Below, in pieces: positions 8,428 to 18,015 of a stretch of 64,000 nt of DNA. Each line of letters begins with the position of its first letter. The first letter of the stretch is position 1. Origin of the DNA: Tolypothrix tenuis PCC 7101 (GTDB lineage Bacteria; Cyanobacteriota; Cyanobacteriia; Cyanobacteriales; Nostocaceae); contig NZ_AP018248.1 of NCBI RefSeq assembly GCF_002368295.1, positions 6,189,979 through 6,253,978 on the forward strand. The letters run 5' to 3'. The position numbers were made by a program, and so were the translations under genes. The notes under the pieces are model-generated. The model did not search any database. It was not told the DNA's origin and saw only the letters and a program-made list of their open reading frames with translations.

Positions 8428-9747
8428 CTAAAAATCTCCGTGGAAATGTTTTACTCTCTCTTCTTCGGCTTCTAAAAAGAGGTTACCCATGCCAAACAAA
8501 AGCTCCATTGTGCCGCGATAGCCGACTTTGGTAAATTGACCATTACCTAAGCGATCGTATATCGGTATTCCGAGGCGATAGAGGGGAATGGATAGCCGTT
8601 TAGCGATCGCACCGACGTTAGAATTGCCAATTAACAAGTCAGAGCCTACTGCTAGTTCCTCAAAGTCTTCCAAATCCCCGATTGTGACGCTTTTAATGGG
8701 GAGTTTTTCTAACAGAGGCGATCGCGTTGTGGTGACTGCAGCATGAATTTGCGCTCCCATTGATTGCAAGAAATGCACTGCTGACCACAACAAATCAGGT
8801 TCTAAAGCTAAAGATACGCGTTTAGCACCAAAATAAAAGTGAGTATCTAACATTGCGTCTTGCAGTTGGCGACGTTGGCGGCGATATTTTTCCGGGACGC
8901 TGTTACCGCTAAGAATCGCTAAAGCTTGCAAAAACTCATCCACAGGTTCTAAGCCTGTGAGTTGTCCAAAAACTTCATAAGGAATACCAAACCGTTCTTG
9001 CAGAATCCGTGCTGCACCGCGCATACTTTCACCAAGTGCGATCGTGAAAGCAGAACCGCCAACTTCCCGCAGTTGAGCGACGGTTGTTCCACTAGCTGTA
9101 ATCGCACTATAGGAATCTTCTAAATGTCCATCCAAGGAAGCACTCAAATCTGGTACCACAATGGGAACTAAGCCAAAGCTAGTTACCATTTCTTTAATTT
9201 CTTGGATGTCACCTGGTGTAAAAGACGAACCCGCCAAAATGGTGACTTGTTCAATTCTGGTAGCACAAAGTCGGGGAATTTCTTTAACAATGCTTTCCAC
9301 CGCTACAGCAAAACCATCTTGTAAAGCACCTTTAAAATCAGGTGTAGGCGCAAAAACAATTGATAGCTTATCTAATTCTGGGTGACGTTCCCGAATCTCT
9401 TTCAGGAAACGTTCTATATCATCGCCTCGAGTTTCTGTTAACCCAGTGCTACATAAACCGATAATTTCTGGCTGAGATTTTTCTACCAGGGTGAGAATTG
9501 CTTGTTCCACATTGTCTTCACCACCCAAAATGGTAGTCACTTCCGTCATGGCTGTAGTTGCTAGGGGAATTGCTTCCCGAAAATGCCGTACTAAAACAAC
9601 TTTGGCAAAAGCAGTACAACCTTGAGAGCCGTGAAATAAGGGAATCATGCCCTTTAATCCCAAGAAAGCTAAAGATGCACCCAAAGCTTGGCTTTGCTTT
9701 AAAGGATTAACTGTAACTGGTTTGTTGGGAGTAGTAACGATCGCCAT
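8428..9747 (-). CDS. nifN: NifN, FeMo-cofactor scaffold subunit
   Basis: The 439-residue protein is a NifK paralogue and partner of NifE in the NifEN scaffold. Diagnostic segments are GMIPLFHGSQGCTAF (conserved Cys near residue 44) and IIGLCSTGLTETRGDD. It is full length and uninterrupted. It lies about 107 bp downstream of the nifE 3' part, separated by a CAGGGGG repeat. Its expression depends on restoration of nifE only if it relies on read-through from upstream. Confidence 0.95.
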   Translation of the reverse strand: MAIVTTPNKPVTVNPLKQSQALGASLAFLGLKGMIPLFHGSQGCTAFAKVVLVRHFREAIPLATTAMTEVTTILGGEDNVEQAILTLVEKSQPEIIGLCSTGLTETRGDDIERFLKEIRERHPELDKLSIVFAPTPDFKGALQDGFAVAVESIVKEIPRLCATRIEQVTILAGSSFTPGDIQEIKEMVTSFGLVPIVVPDLSASLDGHLEDSYSAITASGTTVAQLREVGGSAFTIALGESMRGAARILQERFGIPYEVFGQLTGLEPVDEFLQALAILSGNSVPEKYRRQRRQLQDAMLDTHFYFGAKRVSLALEPDLLWSAVHFLQSMGAQIHAAVTTTRSPLLEKLPIKSVTIGDLEDFEELAVGSDLLIGNSNVGAIAKRLSIPLYRLGIPIYDRLGNGQFTKVGYRGTMELLFGMGNLFLEAEEERVKHFHGDF

Positions 9748-9786
9748 TTAACTTATACCAAGTTTGAGTATAGAGAGATGAGATAG

Positions 9787-9814
9787 CAGGGGGCAGGGGG
9801 CAGGGGGCAGGGGG
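9787..9814. repeat. CAGGGGG heptamer repeat (STRR)
   Basis: Four perfect tandem CAGGGGG units occupy the nifE-nifN gap. Such heptanucleotide STRRs are characteristic of heterocystous cyanobacterial genomes. Confidence 0.8.
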
Positions 9815-9854
9815 AGCAGGATAGGAATTTTCTACCTCATCCCCCTCATCTACC

Positions 9855-10706
9855 TCATCCTTCCCATACTTCAGTAAGTACAGCCGATTCCTCAACCTCA
9901 TCCCAAGGCGCTGGCTTGCGAATTTGTTCCCAAATTGGGCTGTAGAGTGCTTCGTATAATTCTCTAGCCATTTCTACCATACCTACATAACCTGCATAGG
10001 GATGGTGACGTTCTTGGTTAATGTCGAGGAAGGGAATCCGGGCTTTGAGGGCTGTATATTGGTTACGACCCCCAGCAATTAACATATCGGCGTTGGTGTC
10101 TTTCACCAGTTGCAGCAATTCTTTAGCATTGCCTTTTTCCAGCATGATGCCATCGTTACCGATTAATTTTTTAATCTTGGCTTTGTCTTCTTCTGTACTC
10201 TTGCGGGTGCTGGTGGCGACTACTTCTATGCCTAGGTCTTTTGCTGCGGAGATAATTGACCAACTTTTAACACCGCCTGTATACAAGACAACGCGCTTGC
10301 CTTTGAGTCGCGCACGATAGGGAGCCAAAGCCAAATCTAGAGCAGCTGTTTCTTCAGCAATTAGCTTTTCTGTGCGCTCTTGTAAATCGCGATCGCCTAA
10401 TTTAGCGGCAATATTTCGCAGACAACGATTCATGTCATCGATGCCGTAGAAAGACTCTTCAATGTAAGGAATGCCGTAACGTTCCTCCATTTTTCTCGCC
10501 ATGTTCAGCAAAGCGCGCGAGCAGATCATGACATTCAGCTTGGCGCGGTGAGCGTAGGTAATTTCTTGATAGCGAGCATCACCTGTAATTTTTGATAAAA
10601 CACGAATGCCCAATTTTTCCAATAGTGGTGTCACTCCCCACATTTCGCCGGCGATGTTGTACTCACCGATTAAGTTAATATCATAAGGTGTAGTATATTC
10701 AGGTTC
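9855..10706 (-). CDS. nifE: nifE 3' part (interrupted gene)
   Basis: This frame encodes the C-terminal ~280 residues of NifE from YTTPYDINLIGEYNIAGEMW to EESAVLTEVWEG. It includes the cofactor-domain cysteine in MICSRALLN. The frame before CEPE is element sequence. The shared core GAACCTGAA (10698-10706) encodes the EPE of GTAEPE|YTTPYD. Joined to the 5' part at 20556-21122, the protein would be about 469 residues, the usual NifE length. The 5' part is on the opposite strand, so a single excision cannot join them. Confidence 0.93.
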   Translation of the reverse strand, partial: EPEYTTPYDINLIGEYNIAGEMWGVTPLLEKLGIRVLSKITGDARYQEITYAHRAKLNVMICSRALLNMARKMEERYGIPYIEESFYGIDDMNRCLRNIAAKLGDRDLQERTEKLIAEETAALDLALAPYRARLKGKRVVLYTGGVKSWSIISAAKDLGIEVVATSTRKSTEEDKAKIKKLIGNDGIMLEKGNAKELLQLVKDTNADMLIAGGRNQYTALKARIPFLDINQERHHPYAGYVGMVEMARELYEALYSPIWEQIRKPAPWDEVEESAVLTEVWEG

Positions 10707-10731
10707 ACACAAACGCTTAATACAACACCTT
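10698..10731 (-). other. nifE element att site, nifE 3' side
   Basis: Gene-strand core GAACCTGAA is preceded by the element arm GGTGTTGT...AAGCGTTTGTGT (plus strand GTTCACACAAACGCTTAATA onward). Its partner at 21114-21138 has the same 9-bp core. In the reconstructed circle junction, GGTGTTGT and ACAACACC lie symmetrically about the GA dinucleotide, with about 16 of 23 arm positions complementary, as expected for a serine-recombinase attP. Confidence 0.8.
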
Positions 10732-10900
10732 CAGCTTTTCAATTGCAGACATCTGGAAAAAAGAACGCAATATTGCTTAATGTAGTTGATCTGACGGTAG
10801 CTACACATTCCGGTTGTAAGTTCAACTATAGTTGATGTACAAGTGTGACTATAAACACTTGTAATTAAGCAATATCCCTGCATCAAAAGTGGAGAAGAAA

Positions 10901-11380
10901 ATGCTATTACGCTCTGTTGCTATTGCTTCAAGTGTAACTGTGTCAATCATATTAGGTATATTTGTAGAGATTCAACCCAGTACTAGCCAACTTTCCCAAG
11001 TAAATAATCAAGAAGTTCTAGAAAGCAAATTGGAAATAGTTAAAAATCGTGACGATTTAATTCGTCTGAATGGTCAACGGGTGAAACTGATTGGACGTTA
11101 CACATCTAGAAGCTGGAAACCCAATCCAGAATCTACCGGAATACCAGGATTTCAAGGACTGTATATCAAGTCGCAAGTGGTGCTGGAGGATGAAACCAAG
11201 GTAAGTATTTACCCATCTTGGAATAAACAATCGTTGCGATCGCCTGATGAAGTAGAAAAATATAATAATCAAATCGTTGAGGCTATTGGTGTGGTAGAGT
11301 TTGACGCTGCGCCCTTTCCAAATTCATCGACAAGGGAATCATTTATTAATTTAACGCAATTAAACTTATACAAACAGTAA
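10901..11380 (+). CDS. Exported protein of unknown function
   Basis: About 159 residues from MLLRSVAIASSVTVS, with an N-terminal signal-like hydrophobic segment (residues 3-25). A compact domain follows with RLNGQRVKLIGRY and VEAIGVVEFD, resembling the small OB-fold-like exported proteins of cyanobacteria. An in-frame upstream ATG (10889) adds four residues (MEKK) and may be the true start. No specific function can be given. Cargo of the nifE element. Confidence 0.65.
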   Translation: MLLRSVAIASSVTVSIILGIFVEIQPSTSQLSQVNNQEVLESKLEIVKNRDDLIRLNGQRVKLIGRYTSRSWKPNPESTGIPGFQGLYIKSQVVLEDETKVSIYPSWNKQSLRSPDEVEKYNNQIVEAIGVVEFDAAPFPNSSTRESFINLTQLNLYKQ

Positions 11381-11522
11381 TAATTACTCAACATTGTTGA
11401 ACTAACAAGCCTCGTAGAGAAGATAGTATGAAACATTAAATTTCAACTTAGAGATTCATCAAATAAATATGCAAATTTATTAGGATAATCAGTTAGTCTT
11501 GAAAAATCTATCTGTTAACTGT

Positions 11523-12401
11523 ATGACCAATAGTTTGTTTGGAATATCAAATAATGTCTCTGATTGTAAACCAGGTTGGTCATTAAAGGAGCGAGATACC
11601 CAGTTTATAGAGAGGTTAATGCCTATAGGGGAATGGTTGTATCGTTACTACTTTCAAGTAAAAACTGATGGCTGGGATTACATACCAAAAGAAGGAAAGG
11701 TATTACTAGTTGGTTCTCATAACGGTGGGATGGCTTCTCCCGACTTGATTGTGATGATGTATGATTGGTTTTCCCGCTTTGGAACTGAGCGTTTGGTTTA
11801 TGGTTTAATGCATCCTTATGCTTGGGAAATTAGTCCCATAATAGGCAAATTAGCTCAAAAATTAGGAGCGATTGTTGCTCATCCAAAAATGGCTAGTGCA
11901 GCTTTTGATTTAGGTGCTAGCGTTTTGGTATACCCAGGAGGGCAATATGATATGTTTCGTCCTTATAGCCAACGCCATAAAATTAATTTTGCCGGAAATA
12001 AGGGCTTTATAAAACTAGCTTTAAAAGAAGAAGTACCAATTATCCCATTAATATCTGTAGGTGCTCATGATACTTTGATAGTTTTATTTGACTGTTATGA
12101 TTTAGTCAAACAATTACATCAGTGGGGACTACCTTGGTTATATCAATTAGACCCCGGAGTATTTCCCATTTATTTAGGTTTACCTTGGGGTTTATCTATT
12201 GGCCCTTTACCTAATATTCCTTTACCTGTGCAAATACATACTCGTGTATGTCCTCCCATTATTTTTGAGCGATATGGCAAAGATGCAGCGAGGGATAGGG
12301 ATTATGTAAACGCTTGTTATGAGTTAGTTAATTTTCAAATGCAGCAGGAGTTAGATAAATTAGTTAGGGATTCTAGCGTAAAGATAGGGGCTATAGGCTA
12401 A
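11523..12401 (+). CDS. Lysophospholipid acyltransferase family protein (PlsC-like)
   Basis: The ~292-residue protein has the acyltransferase HX4D-like block SHNGGMASPD and the YPGGQYDMFRP segment, then KGFIKLALKEEVPIIPL, all typical of diacylglycerol or glycerol-phosphate acyltransferases of the PlsC family. The frame also opens at a TTG at 11499; the ATG at 11523 seems the safer start. It probably acylates a glycerolipid or related acceptor at the membrane. It is cargo of the nifE element with no obvious link to nitrogen fixation. Confidence 0.8.
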   Translation: MTNSLFGISNNVSDCKPGWSLKERDTQFIERLMPIGEWLYRYYFQVKTDGWDYIPKEGKVLLVGSHNGGMASPDLIVMMYDWFSRFGTERLVYGLMHPYAWEISPIIGKLAQKLGAIVAHPKMASAAFDLGASVLVYPGGQYDMFRPYSQRHKINFAGNKGFIKLALKEEVPIIPLISVGAHDTLIVLFDCYDLVKQLHQWGLPWLYQLDPGVFPIYLGLPWGLSIGPLPNIPLPVQIHTRVCPPIIFERYGKDAARDRDYVNACYELVNFQMQQELDKLVRDSSVKIGAIG

Positions 12402-12526
12402 AAAAGAGATTGATAAAAATGTTTTCTGATAACATTTAAAATTTAGTCTTCTGTTATTTGTATTTCTTAAAGCAAATCTGCTGGGCGCGATAATGCTTAA
12501 TATTACGATGATATAAGCATGAAAGC

Positions 12527-13381
12527 GTGAATACACAACTCCTCATTTCTCCTCAAGAACTCACGTCGCTGTTAGCAGAAAATTCATCACAGGTTGTTAT
12601 TATCGATACGCGCAGTCCAGAAGAATATGCTATTTCCCATATTCCTAATTCTATTAATATCAGAGAATTTTTTACCTACCTTTTAGATAATTCTTACCCA
12701 GCAGGGTTAAATAAACTGCAAGAGCATTTTCAAGAAATTCTCAGCAGTGTAGGAATTACTGGTGCAGAATGGTTAATTGTGTATGAGGATGCTTTTAATA
12801 AAGGTTATGGTCAATCTTGTCGAGCAGCTTTTATATTAAAATATTTAGGTTGCGCTCAGGTATCTGTCTTACATGGAGGATATAGAGCATGGCTGAAGGC
12901 GGGATTACCTATTACTAATGAAGTCCCATTACGTGAACGCAGCATATTTAAATTGCATCCCAATTCTGAGATGATGGTGACTACCACTGAGATGTTACAA
13001 GCAATTGATAATCCAGAAATTATTAAATTAGATGTGCGCGATCGCGAAGAATGGCTGGGGTTGAGTTCTTCTCCCTATGCTCCAGATTTTTGCCCTCGTA
13101 AAGGTAGAATTCCTCATGCTTTGTGGCTAGAATGGCATCGTTTAATGATATCTGATTCGGAAATACCTCTATTTCGCTCAAAAGCAGAAATCTTAGAAAT
13201 TTGTGAATCTATAGGTATTACTTCAGATTCTATAGTATATGTTTACTGCTTCAAAGGTTCTAGAGCAGCAAATACTTTAATTGCTTTACAAACAGCCGGA
13301 ATTTACGCCAAAAATTATTTTGGTTCTTGGAATGAATGGTCTCGGGATTTTTCGCTACCTATTGATAGTAAAGTGATATAA
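12527..13381 (+). CDS. Tandem-rhodanese sulfurtransferase
   Basis: The 284-residue protein has two rhodanese domains. The N-terminal one (residues 8-135) has VIIDTRSPEEYAISHIPNS and SVLHGGYRAW. The C-terminal one (150-284) has IIKLDVRDREEW and the active loop CFKGSR with the catalytic cysteine. It uses a GTG start at 12527. Such enzymes transfer sulfane sulfur, for example from thiosulfate or mercaptopyruvate. Cargo gene of the nifE element; a role in Fe-S supply is only speculation. Confidence 0.88.
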   Translation: MNTQLLISPQELTSLLAENSSQVVIIDTRSPEEYAISHIPNSINIREFFTYLLDNSYPAGLNKLQEHFQEILSSVGITGAEWLIVYEDAFNKGYGQSCRAAFILKYLGCAQVSVLHGGYRAWLKAGLPITNEVPLRERSIFKLHPNSEMMVTTTEMLQAIDNPEIIKLDVRDREEWLGLSSSPYAPDFCPRKGRIPHALWLEWHRLMISDSEIPLFRSKAEILEICESIGITSDSIVYVYCFKGSRAANTLIALQTAGIYAKNYFGSWNEWSRDFSLPIDSKVI

Positions 13382-13399
13382 AAAAGCCTACCTGGACTA

Positions 13400-14200
13400 T
13401 TAGCCTTTGAAAATAATATCGTAAAGTGACAGCAGAATCTCTACCACAATTAAAATTACTACATACCACTCAACTCGCTGGCTGCTACTATGCTGCATAA
13501 ACTCCAGTACTGTTTGTGCGGTTTGGGAAATTAGGTCTAGTTTACGTTCCAAAGCATGGTGACGTTCGCGGATTTCGTATTCATCTTCTAATCGCAGATA
13601 TAAGTTTTCTAACTGTGGGGATTCCCAGAGTAACTCTGGTTTATCAATAATCTCTACTCGTCCTACAATTTTATGTTGAACTAACAACGTAGTGCCAAGT
13701 TGACGCAATAATTCCCGGCTCTGGCGTGAACTTCTGTGTTCACTCTGGAGGCTAGCTGCAAATGGTTCAATTTGATCAAATACAGTCGCTAGGCTAGTTT
13801 CATAATGAGATAACACAACACTTTTAGCAAGAATATCAGCTACTATCTGCAAGCGTTCTACACTAAAGTCTTGCAACAAAATTTTTCCTTCCTTAACTCT
13901 TTCACTTTCGGCAAGTCTGAGCTTAATTTCCACTTCTTCTGTTTCTGGGTTGGCAAAAGCGTCACTAACTTGTGAGGATAGTTTAGTTAAGAAGTCTACC
14001 TTTTCTACAGGCTCAAGGTTAAATAGAACAACTGCACCATAGTCGAACAATACTGCGCCACCCTGTTCACCGACTGTAACCATCACTGGCATAGTCGCCA
14101 AGCAAACGTAATTCTCCAATGTTTTGAGATTAATTTTTTTACCAAGGAATAGGGCCTGCGCGCTAAAGCTATCTCTGTCATTAAAAAGTAATTTTTGCAT
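13400..14200 (-). CDS. RMD1/DUF155 family membrane-anchored protein
   Basis: The 266-residue protein has the DUF155 (Rmd1/YagE) layout: an N-terminal domain with GGAVLFDYGAVVLFNL, a central helical region with ILAKSVVLSHYE, and a C-terminal hydrophobic segment (WYVVILIVVEILLSLYDII). Yeast relatives sit on mitochondrial membranes. The bacterial role is unknown. It converges on the rhodanese gene 19 bp away. Confidence 0.8.
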   Translation of the reverse strand: MQKLLFNDRDSFSAQALFLGKKINLKTLENYVCLATMPVMVTVGEQGGAVLFDYGAVVLFNLEPVEKVDFLTKLSSQVSDAFANPETEEVEIKLRLAESERVKEGKILLQDFSVERLQIVADILAKSVVLSHYETSLATVFDQIEPFAASLQSEHRSSRQSRELLRQLGTTLLVQHKIVGRVEIIDKPELLWESPQLENLYLRLEDEYEIRERHHALERKLDLISQTAQTVLEFMQHSSSQRVEWYVVILIVVEILLSLYDIIFKG

Positions 14201-14420
14201 TTTTGCCCTATGCTATGTTCTGCCTGTTAATCTATGGGGTAGTGATAGAAATGAATAAATTATCTCAATTTTTGAACTCAATACGAATGTTTTTCCCCAT
14301 ACACTCTAGTGTAAATAAGATGGGATATTTTTTAGTTGGCAGTTCTTAAACTTGTGGGTGATTTGCCGGCAATACGCTTTGGTGAAGAGCATGAAAGATT
14401 AATTTGTTAGTTGTTGAACA

Positions 14421-14524
14421 AGCCAGCAGAATTGGGGGATTCTCCCCCAAACCCCCGATTGGGGGACGGTTGCGTCCCCCAAACCCCCTCCAAAATTAGC
14501 GTTAGGTTTTTTGTTGAATAACTT
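14421..14524. repeat. G/C-run repeat, left copy of an inverted pair
   Basis: The segment from AGCCAGCAGA through runs of GGGGG and CCCCC to TTTTTTGTTGAATAACT matches, in reverse complement, 23062-23163. About 78 bp are almost identical (three visible differences), with a weaker 25-bp extension. The two copies flank 14.5-23.1 kb in inverted orientation, exactly where an inversion breakpoint is needed to explain the nifE/nifK arrangement. Confidence 0.85.
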
Positions 14525-14775
14525 AGTACACTACGGCGTAAATAAGGGAGCATCCCAAATGTGTAAAAACATATTTTGTCATTGCGTTCACGTAGCGTCT
14601 CGTAGAGAGCGTAATGAAATGAAGCGTTCGCGGTAGCGTTGCGTAGCAAAGAGAAGCAATCGCAGCAGCTAGACTTTGCGATTGCTTCATTCCGCTCCGC
14701 TCCATTCGCAATGACTAGTTTGAAGTTGATAAATTTGCAAAATTGGGATGCTCCCGTAAATAAACAGACCATCTG
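14524..14775. mobile_element. MITE nested in a MITE
   Basis: A ~210-bp element with 13-bp inverted ends (GGGAGCATCCCAA at 14546 and TTGGGATGCTCCC ending at 14755) is inserted in the end of another repeat (TAGTACACTACGGCGTAAATAA...ACAGACC). The target GTAAATAA is duplicated on both sides (14538-14545 and 14756-14763). The interior has no real gene. The outer repeat belongs to the family also seen at 22827, 28036 and 37366. Confidence 0.8.
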
Positions 14776-14889
14776 TAATTGCTAAAAGGCTTGTGCTATA
14801 ACTATTCTTTCTTTTTACTTTTTACTTTTGCCTTGTTGTACTAGGCTATTTGTTTTCATTCGCCGATCGCAGTTTGCCTGAGTTCCCGA

Positions 14890-15219
14890 TCACTCTCTTC
14901 CAGGTCTTACCCAAGCAATATCTCGATCTGAGTCAAGGGTCATTTGGGTATCTCGCTCTATATCACTGTGAAACCCGCCACGGGTCGGAAATCCTGCATT
15001 ATTCCGAGGGCTGGTGAACATATGATAAACAATGACTGCCTCAGTTCTCTCAACAAGATACTGTTGTGCAAGGGTATCTGCACCTTTAGCATCGCCAACT
15101 ATAAAGCACTCATTTTGAGCGATCGCGCGATCAATCAAAGGACGGTAATACATCTCAAATTCCGCCTGAGTTAGGTCGAGATGCCCACTGATAAAATTGA
15201 CAAGTCTTTTACTTTTCAT
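14890..15219 (-). CDS. YspA/YpsA-related SLOG-family protein
   Basis: The 109-residue protein has the small SLOG (cpYpsA-related) layout: VNFISGHLDLTQAEF, then CFIVGDAKGADTLAQQYL, with the glycine-rich GDAKGAD ligand loop. SLOG domains bind nucleotides or NAD-like ligands and occur in stress and conflict systems. It is in the nifK-element half and has no obvious partner. Substrate unknown. Confidence 0.7.
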   Translation of the reverse strand: MKSKRLVNFISGHLDLTQAEFEMYYRPLIDRAIAQNECFIVGDAKGADTLAQQYLVERTEAVIVYHMFTSPRNNAGFPTRGGFHSDIERDTQMTLDSDRDIAWVRPGRE

Positions 15220-15430
15220 CGACTGTTGTGAATTTTCTTACAACTCTCGAATCTGTTGCTTTAGTACATTTATACTGTTATAATACCGCTGAACTCTGAA
15301 GCTTTCACCTAAACATTACCAAAGTCTGATCTCAAAACTATTAAAACAACTCGGCAACAATGTTTCTGTTTGCAGATAGAAGCATTGTTTACTTTGCCAT
15401 AAATTCCCACAAGTAGATGGAGGATTAGGT

Positions 15431-15856
15431 ATGGATAATAGTCCCAGCATTATCTCACATATCTCGATTGGCACGAATGATTTTGCAAGGGCGATCGCAT
15501 TCTACGACAAAGTACTGCCCACCCTTGGCTGTAAGCGGATTATGGAACATCCGGGTGCGGTTGCTTATGGTAAGCAGTTTCCTGAATTTTGGGTACAAAC
15601 ACCATTTGATGGTAAACCTGCAACCGTCGGGAATGGTACTCACATTGGCTTTATCGCACCAACTAAAGAATCAGTTCATGCGTTTTATCAAGCAGCATTA
15701 GCGGCGGGAGGCGTGGATGATGGTGCGCCAGGCCCAAGACCGCACTATGGTGAACCATACTATGGTTGCTTTGTCCGCGATCCCGATGGTCATAAAGTAG
15801 AAGCTACCTATTGGGATATGCAACTGATTCAGGAACTTTATGTTGATGAAGTCTAG
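15431..15856 (+). CDS. VOC-family (glyoxalase-like) protein
   Basis: A 141-residue single VOC domain protein. It has SHISIGTNDFARAIAFYDKVL at the N-terminus (metal-ligand His), GTHIGFIAP in the middle, and FVRDPDGHKVEATYWD at the C-terminus. The start is preceded by ATGGAGGATTAGGT. VOC enzymes include glyoxalases, dioxygenases and resistance proteins; the substrate cannot be read from sequence. Cargo gene. Confidence 0.88.
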   Translation: MDNSPSIISHISIGTNDFARAIAFYDKVLPTLGCKRIMEHPGAVAYGKQFPEFWVQTPFDGKPATVGNGTHIGFIAPTKESVHAFYQAALAAGGVDDGAPGPRPHYGEPYYGCFVRDPDGHKVEATYWDMQLIQELYVDEV

Positions 15857-16003
15857 GCAAGATTAGACTTTAAGCTAATCCTCATTTAAATTGCATCATT
15901 TTCATATTGGTAAAAGCTGCAAACCCTCTCCCTTACCCCCTGCTCCCTGCTCCCTGCCCCCCTGCAGCCTCAATGTACAAATTAAATGGTTAACAGCTTA
16001 TTT

Positions 16004-16741
16004 CTATTTGGCTAGCTTGATAGATAAAACTTGATAACCAGCACCTTGAGCCATACATTGACCATCAGCATCTAAAGGACAAGCAACTTGATTGGGTGAT
16101 GGACGAGTTCCTGCAATGTACTCGGCGGTAATTTCTACTTCTTGATTCTGAAGCGATCGCAATTGATCTCGAGAAACTTGCACAGATGGACGCAACACTA
16201 AACGACTTTGGTTTGGGGTGTTAGAAATTAGAAAAAATTCCTCTCCAAGATAAGCTCTAACTGACATCACGGGAGGAATTTCTTCATAAATTAATTTTCC
16301 CCGCGCAGAAAATATTTTTGGTTGATTCATAGCGTTATTTGATTGTTGCCATAATCCCCAGCGATGATTTTTAGCATTAGCTTCAGCAATTAAATATTGA
16401 GTTTTGCTCTCCGAGCAATTTTGTAAAGATTCTTGGTCAACAACCGCATTACCGGACTCTAGCATCAGCAGATTAACTGAGCGATTATTCACAAAAACTT
16501 CACCAGCGATGCGATCGCTTCCTAGTTTTTCTGTGCGTCTGATCACAACTGAACTTAAAGGTGGTAATAACTTTTTCAGCCTTTGTGTTGCTGGTATCGC
16601 CTGAGCAGTCGCTTTTGGTACATTGATACAGGCTAGCTGGAGTGTAATTTTTTGTCCTGTATTATCTTTAATGCGAATTGTTTCAGCATCTACAACCCCT
16701 ACTATTGTAGCTAGCACTAAAATTATTTTTAGTAGCTCCAT
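16004..16741 (-). CDS. Secreted SNase-like (thermonuclease-fold) protein
   Basis: The 245-residue protein has an N-terminal signal-like segment (residues 1-18). A thermonuclease-like domain follows at about 20-130, with INVPKATAQAIPATQRLKKLL and SVNLLMLESGNAVVDQ. The C-terminal ~110 residues are a separate domain. The usual SNase catalytic Arg-Glu-Arg set is not clearly intact, so activity is uncertain. Confidence 0.65.
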   Translation of the reverse strand: MELLKIILVLATIVGVVDAETIRIKDNTGQKITLQLACINVPKATAQAIPATQRLKKLLPPLSSVVIRRTEKLGSDRIAGEVFVNNRSVNLLMLESGNAVVDQESLQNCSESKTQYLIAEANAKNHRWGLWQQSNNAMNQPKIFSARGKLIYEEIPPVMSVRAYLGEEFFLISNTPNQSRLVLRPSVQVSRDQLRSLQNQEVEITAEYIAGTRPSPNQVACPLDADGQCMAQGAGYQVLSIKLAK

Positions 16742-17112
16742 GTATTTTTGTATAGTTATTTATGTATAGATTTATAATTTTATAGCACGTACTAGGCGAT
16801 CGCCTGTTGCGGTTGTCTCTAACCATTGCAAATTCTACGTCTACGCCAATGTTGCCAATACCTACAGACTGACTATTAGCTACTTGACAAGCAGATATTG
16901 TACTTATATACATAAGATTATTCAGAAAACTTCTCGGTTTTTTTACCAATTTGCTGTATTCTAGTTAATCCAAGCAAAAATTTTCACAACTATACTTCAT
17001 AAAAGATTCTTACGGGTCTGTCTGAAGATTCTTGAATAAATACATGAATGACTATCACAATTTATGTAACAATTTTCATTGCCTAAATTTATAAAATTAC
17101 AAGAAGAGTGCC
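16742..17112. other. AT-rich intergenic region
   Basis: No convincing gene. It must hold the divergent promoters of the nuclease-like gene (minus) and the small acidic protein (plus). An open minus-strand frame (16683-16949) overlaps the nuclease start and resembles nothing. Confidence 0.4.
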
Positions 17113-17376
17113 ATGAAACTGATCAAAAAATCCGAAAAACTCCTGCTCCAGAAGATGAAAGATATGGAGGAAATTGAAGACATTAATCTTCAAGAAGATC
17201 CTCTCGACCCTCTTGATTCTCCAGAATCAATAGAACCAGAACAACCAGCATTGAATCTCGAATATCGAGAGCCTGACTATATTCCTTTCCGTAACCACCC
17301 TGTTGTTCAATCAGTTGGCAATACAGGCTGGCAAGTTTCGGAAATTTGGAAGGAAATTAGATTGGATAATTTCTAG
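17113..17376 (+). CDS. Small acidic protein of unknown function
   Basis: An 87-residue frame starting ATGAAACTGATCAAAAAATC after AAGAAGAG. A basic N-terminus is followed by an acidic, proline-rich stretch (EDPLDPLDSPESIEPEQP) and a C-terminal segment NHPVVQSVGNTGWQVSEIW. I do not recognise it. It is probably a real cyanobacterial small protein given its start signal and composition. Confidence 0.5.
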   Translation: MKLIKKSEKLLLQKMKDMEEIEDINLQEDPLDPLDSPESIEPEQPALNLEYREPDYIPFRNHPVVQSVGNTGWQVSEIWKEIRLDNF

Positions 17377-17856
17377 TGATGGCTAGTGATATTAGCATCA
17401 GTCTGAGATAATATCTGACTTTCCATGCAGGGCTAAATTACAGATGAACCAGCTAAAACTCTAAACTTTGTTAAAGAGTACTGGTTAATTTCAGCCTAAT
17501 AATTAATACCAGTTTGAAACAAAAATGCGACAATTACATGAGTAGGGGCGCAAAGCTTTGCGCCCCTACAAATGTTTGATATTTTGCTAATATTTCTAGC
17601 TTAGAATAACACTTACGCAAGATTTAGATACCCGACTTTTTGAAAAAGTCGGGTATCTGCGTAGCACTTGAGTAGGATGTGTTGGCTTTGTCCTCACGCA
17701 TCCTAGATTTTTTAGAATTAAAATTTTGATTTTTGGAAGGATTGGGTATACCTTTATCCTTTATCGGCTTTCTGTAAAATCAGCCGTTCATCTTTACTAC
17801 CTAAAAAAAGCTTACAGTTAACAGAAATTTTGAGTTTACTAGCTATTTTTAGAGTA
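17377..17856. repeat. Intergenic region with a perfect hairpin repeat
   Basis: No gene is visible. At 17627-17657 there is a perfect 15-bp inverted repeat (GATACCCGACTTTTT / AAAAAGTCGGGTATC) with a one-base loop. A related sequence lies at 26470-26500, so this is a dispersed palindromic repeat rather than a dedicated terminator. Confidence 0.65.
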
Positions 17857-18015
17857 ATGATGGAGCCGCTACAAATGAAACGATGTGAAACCTTAGCCGA
17901 ATTGATAGCACGTACTGTGGTTGAATTTGAGCAACGGGAGCTAGAATTGCAAAAAGCTCAGATGCAGCCCCAGGAAAAAAGCACTAAGAAGCGTAAATCT
18001 AAAAAAGTTGCTTAG
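17857..18015 (+). CDS. Small charged protein next to the nifK-type recombinase
   Basis: A ~52-residue frame (MMEPLQMKRCETLAELIART, VVEFEQRELELQ) with a lysine-rich tail ends 4 bp inside the convergent recombinase gene. A similar short protein lies at 43367-43498 (VVIRTVLEWEKRKAEL). The shared RTV-E-E core hints at a small family. Function unknown. Confidence 0.45.
   Translation: MMEPLQMKRCETLAELIARTVVEFEQRELELQKAQMQPQEKSTKKRKSKKVA

Noticed and set aside
14407..14772. Open minus-strand frames of 62-121 codons
   Set aside because: They lie within the G-rich repeat and nested MITEs; low-complexity translation and no start signal.
16683..16949. 88-codon minus-strand gene
   Set aside because: Overlaps the nuclease-like gene's signal region in another frame and lacks similarity to anything.
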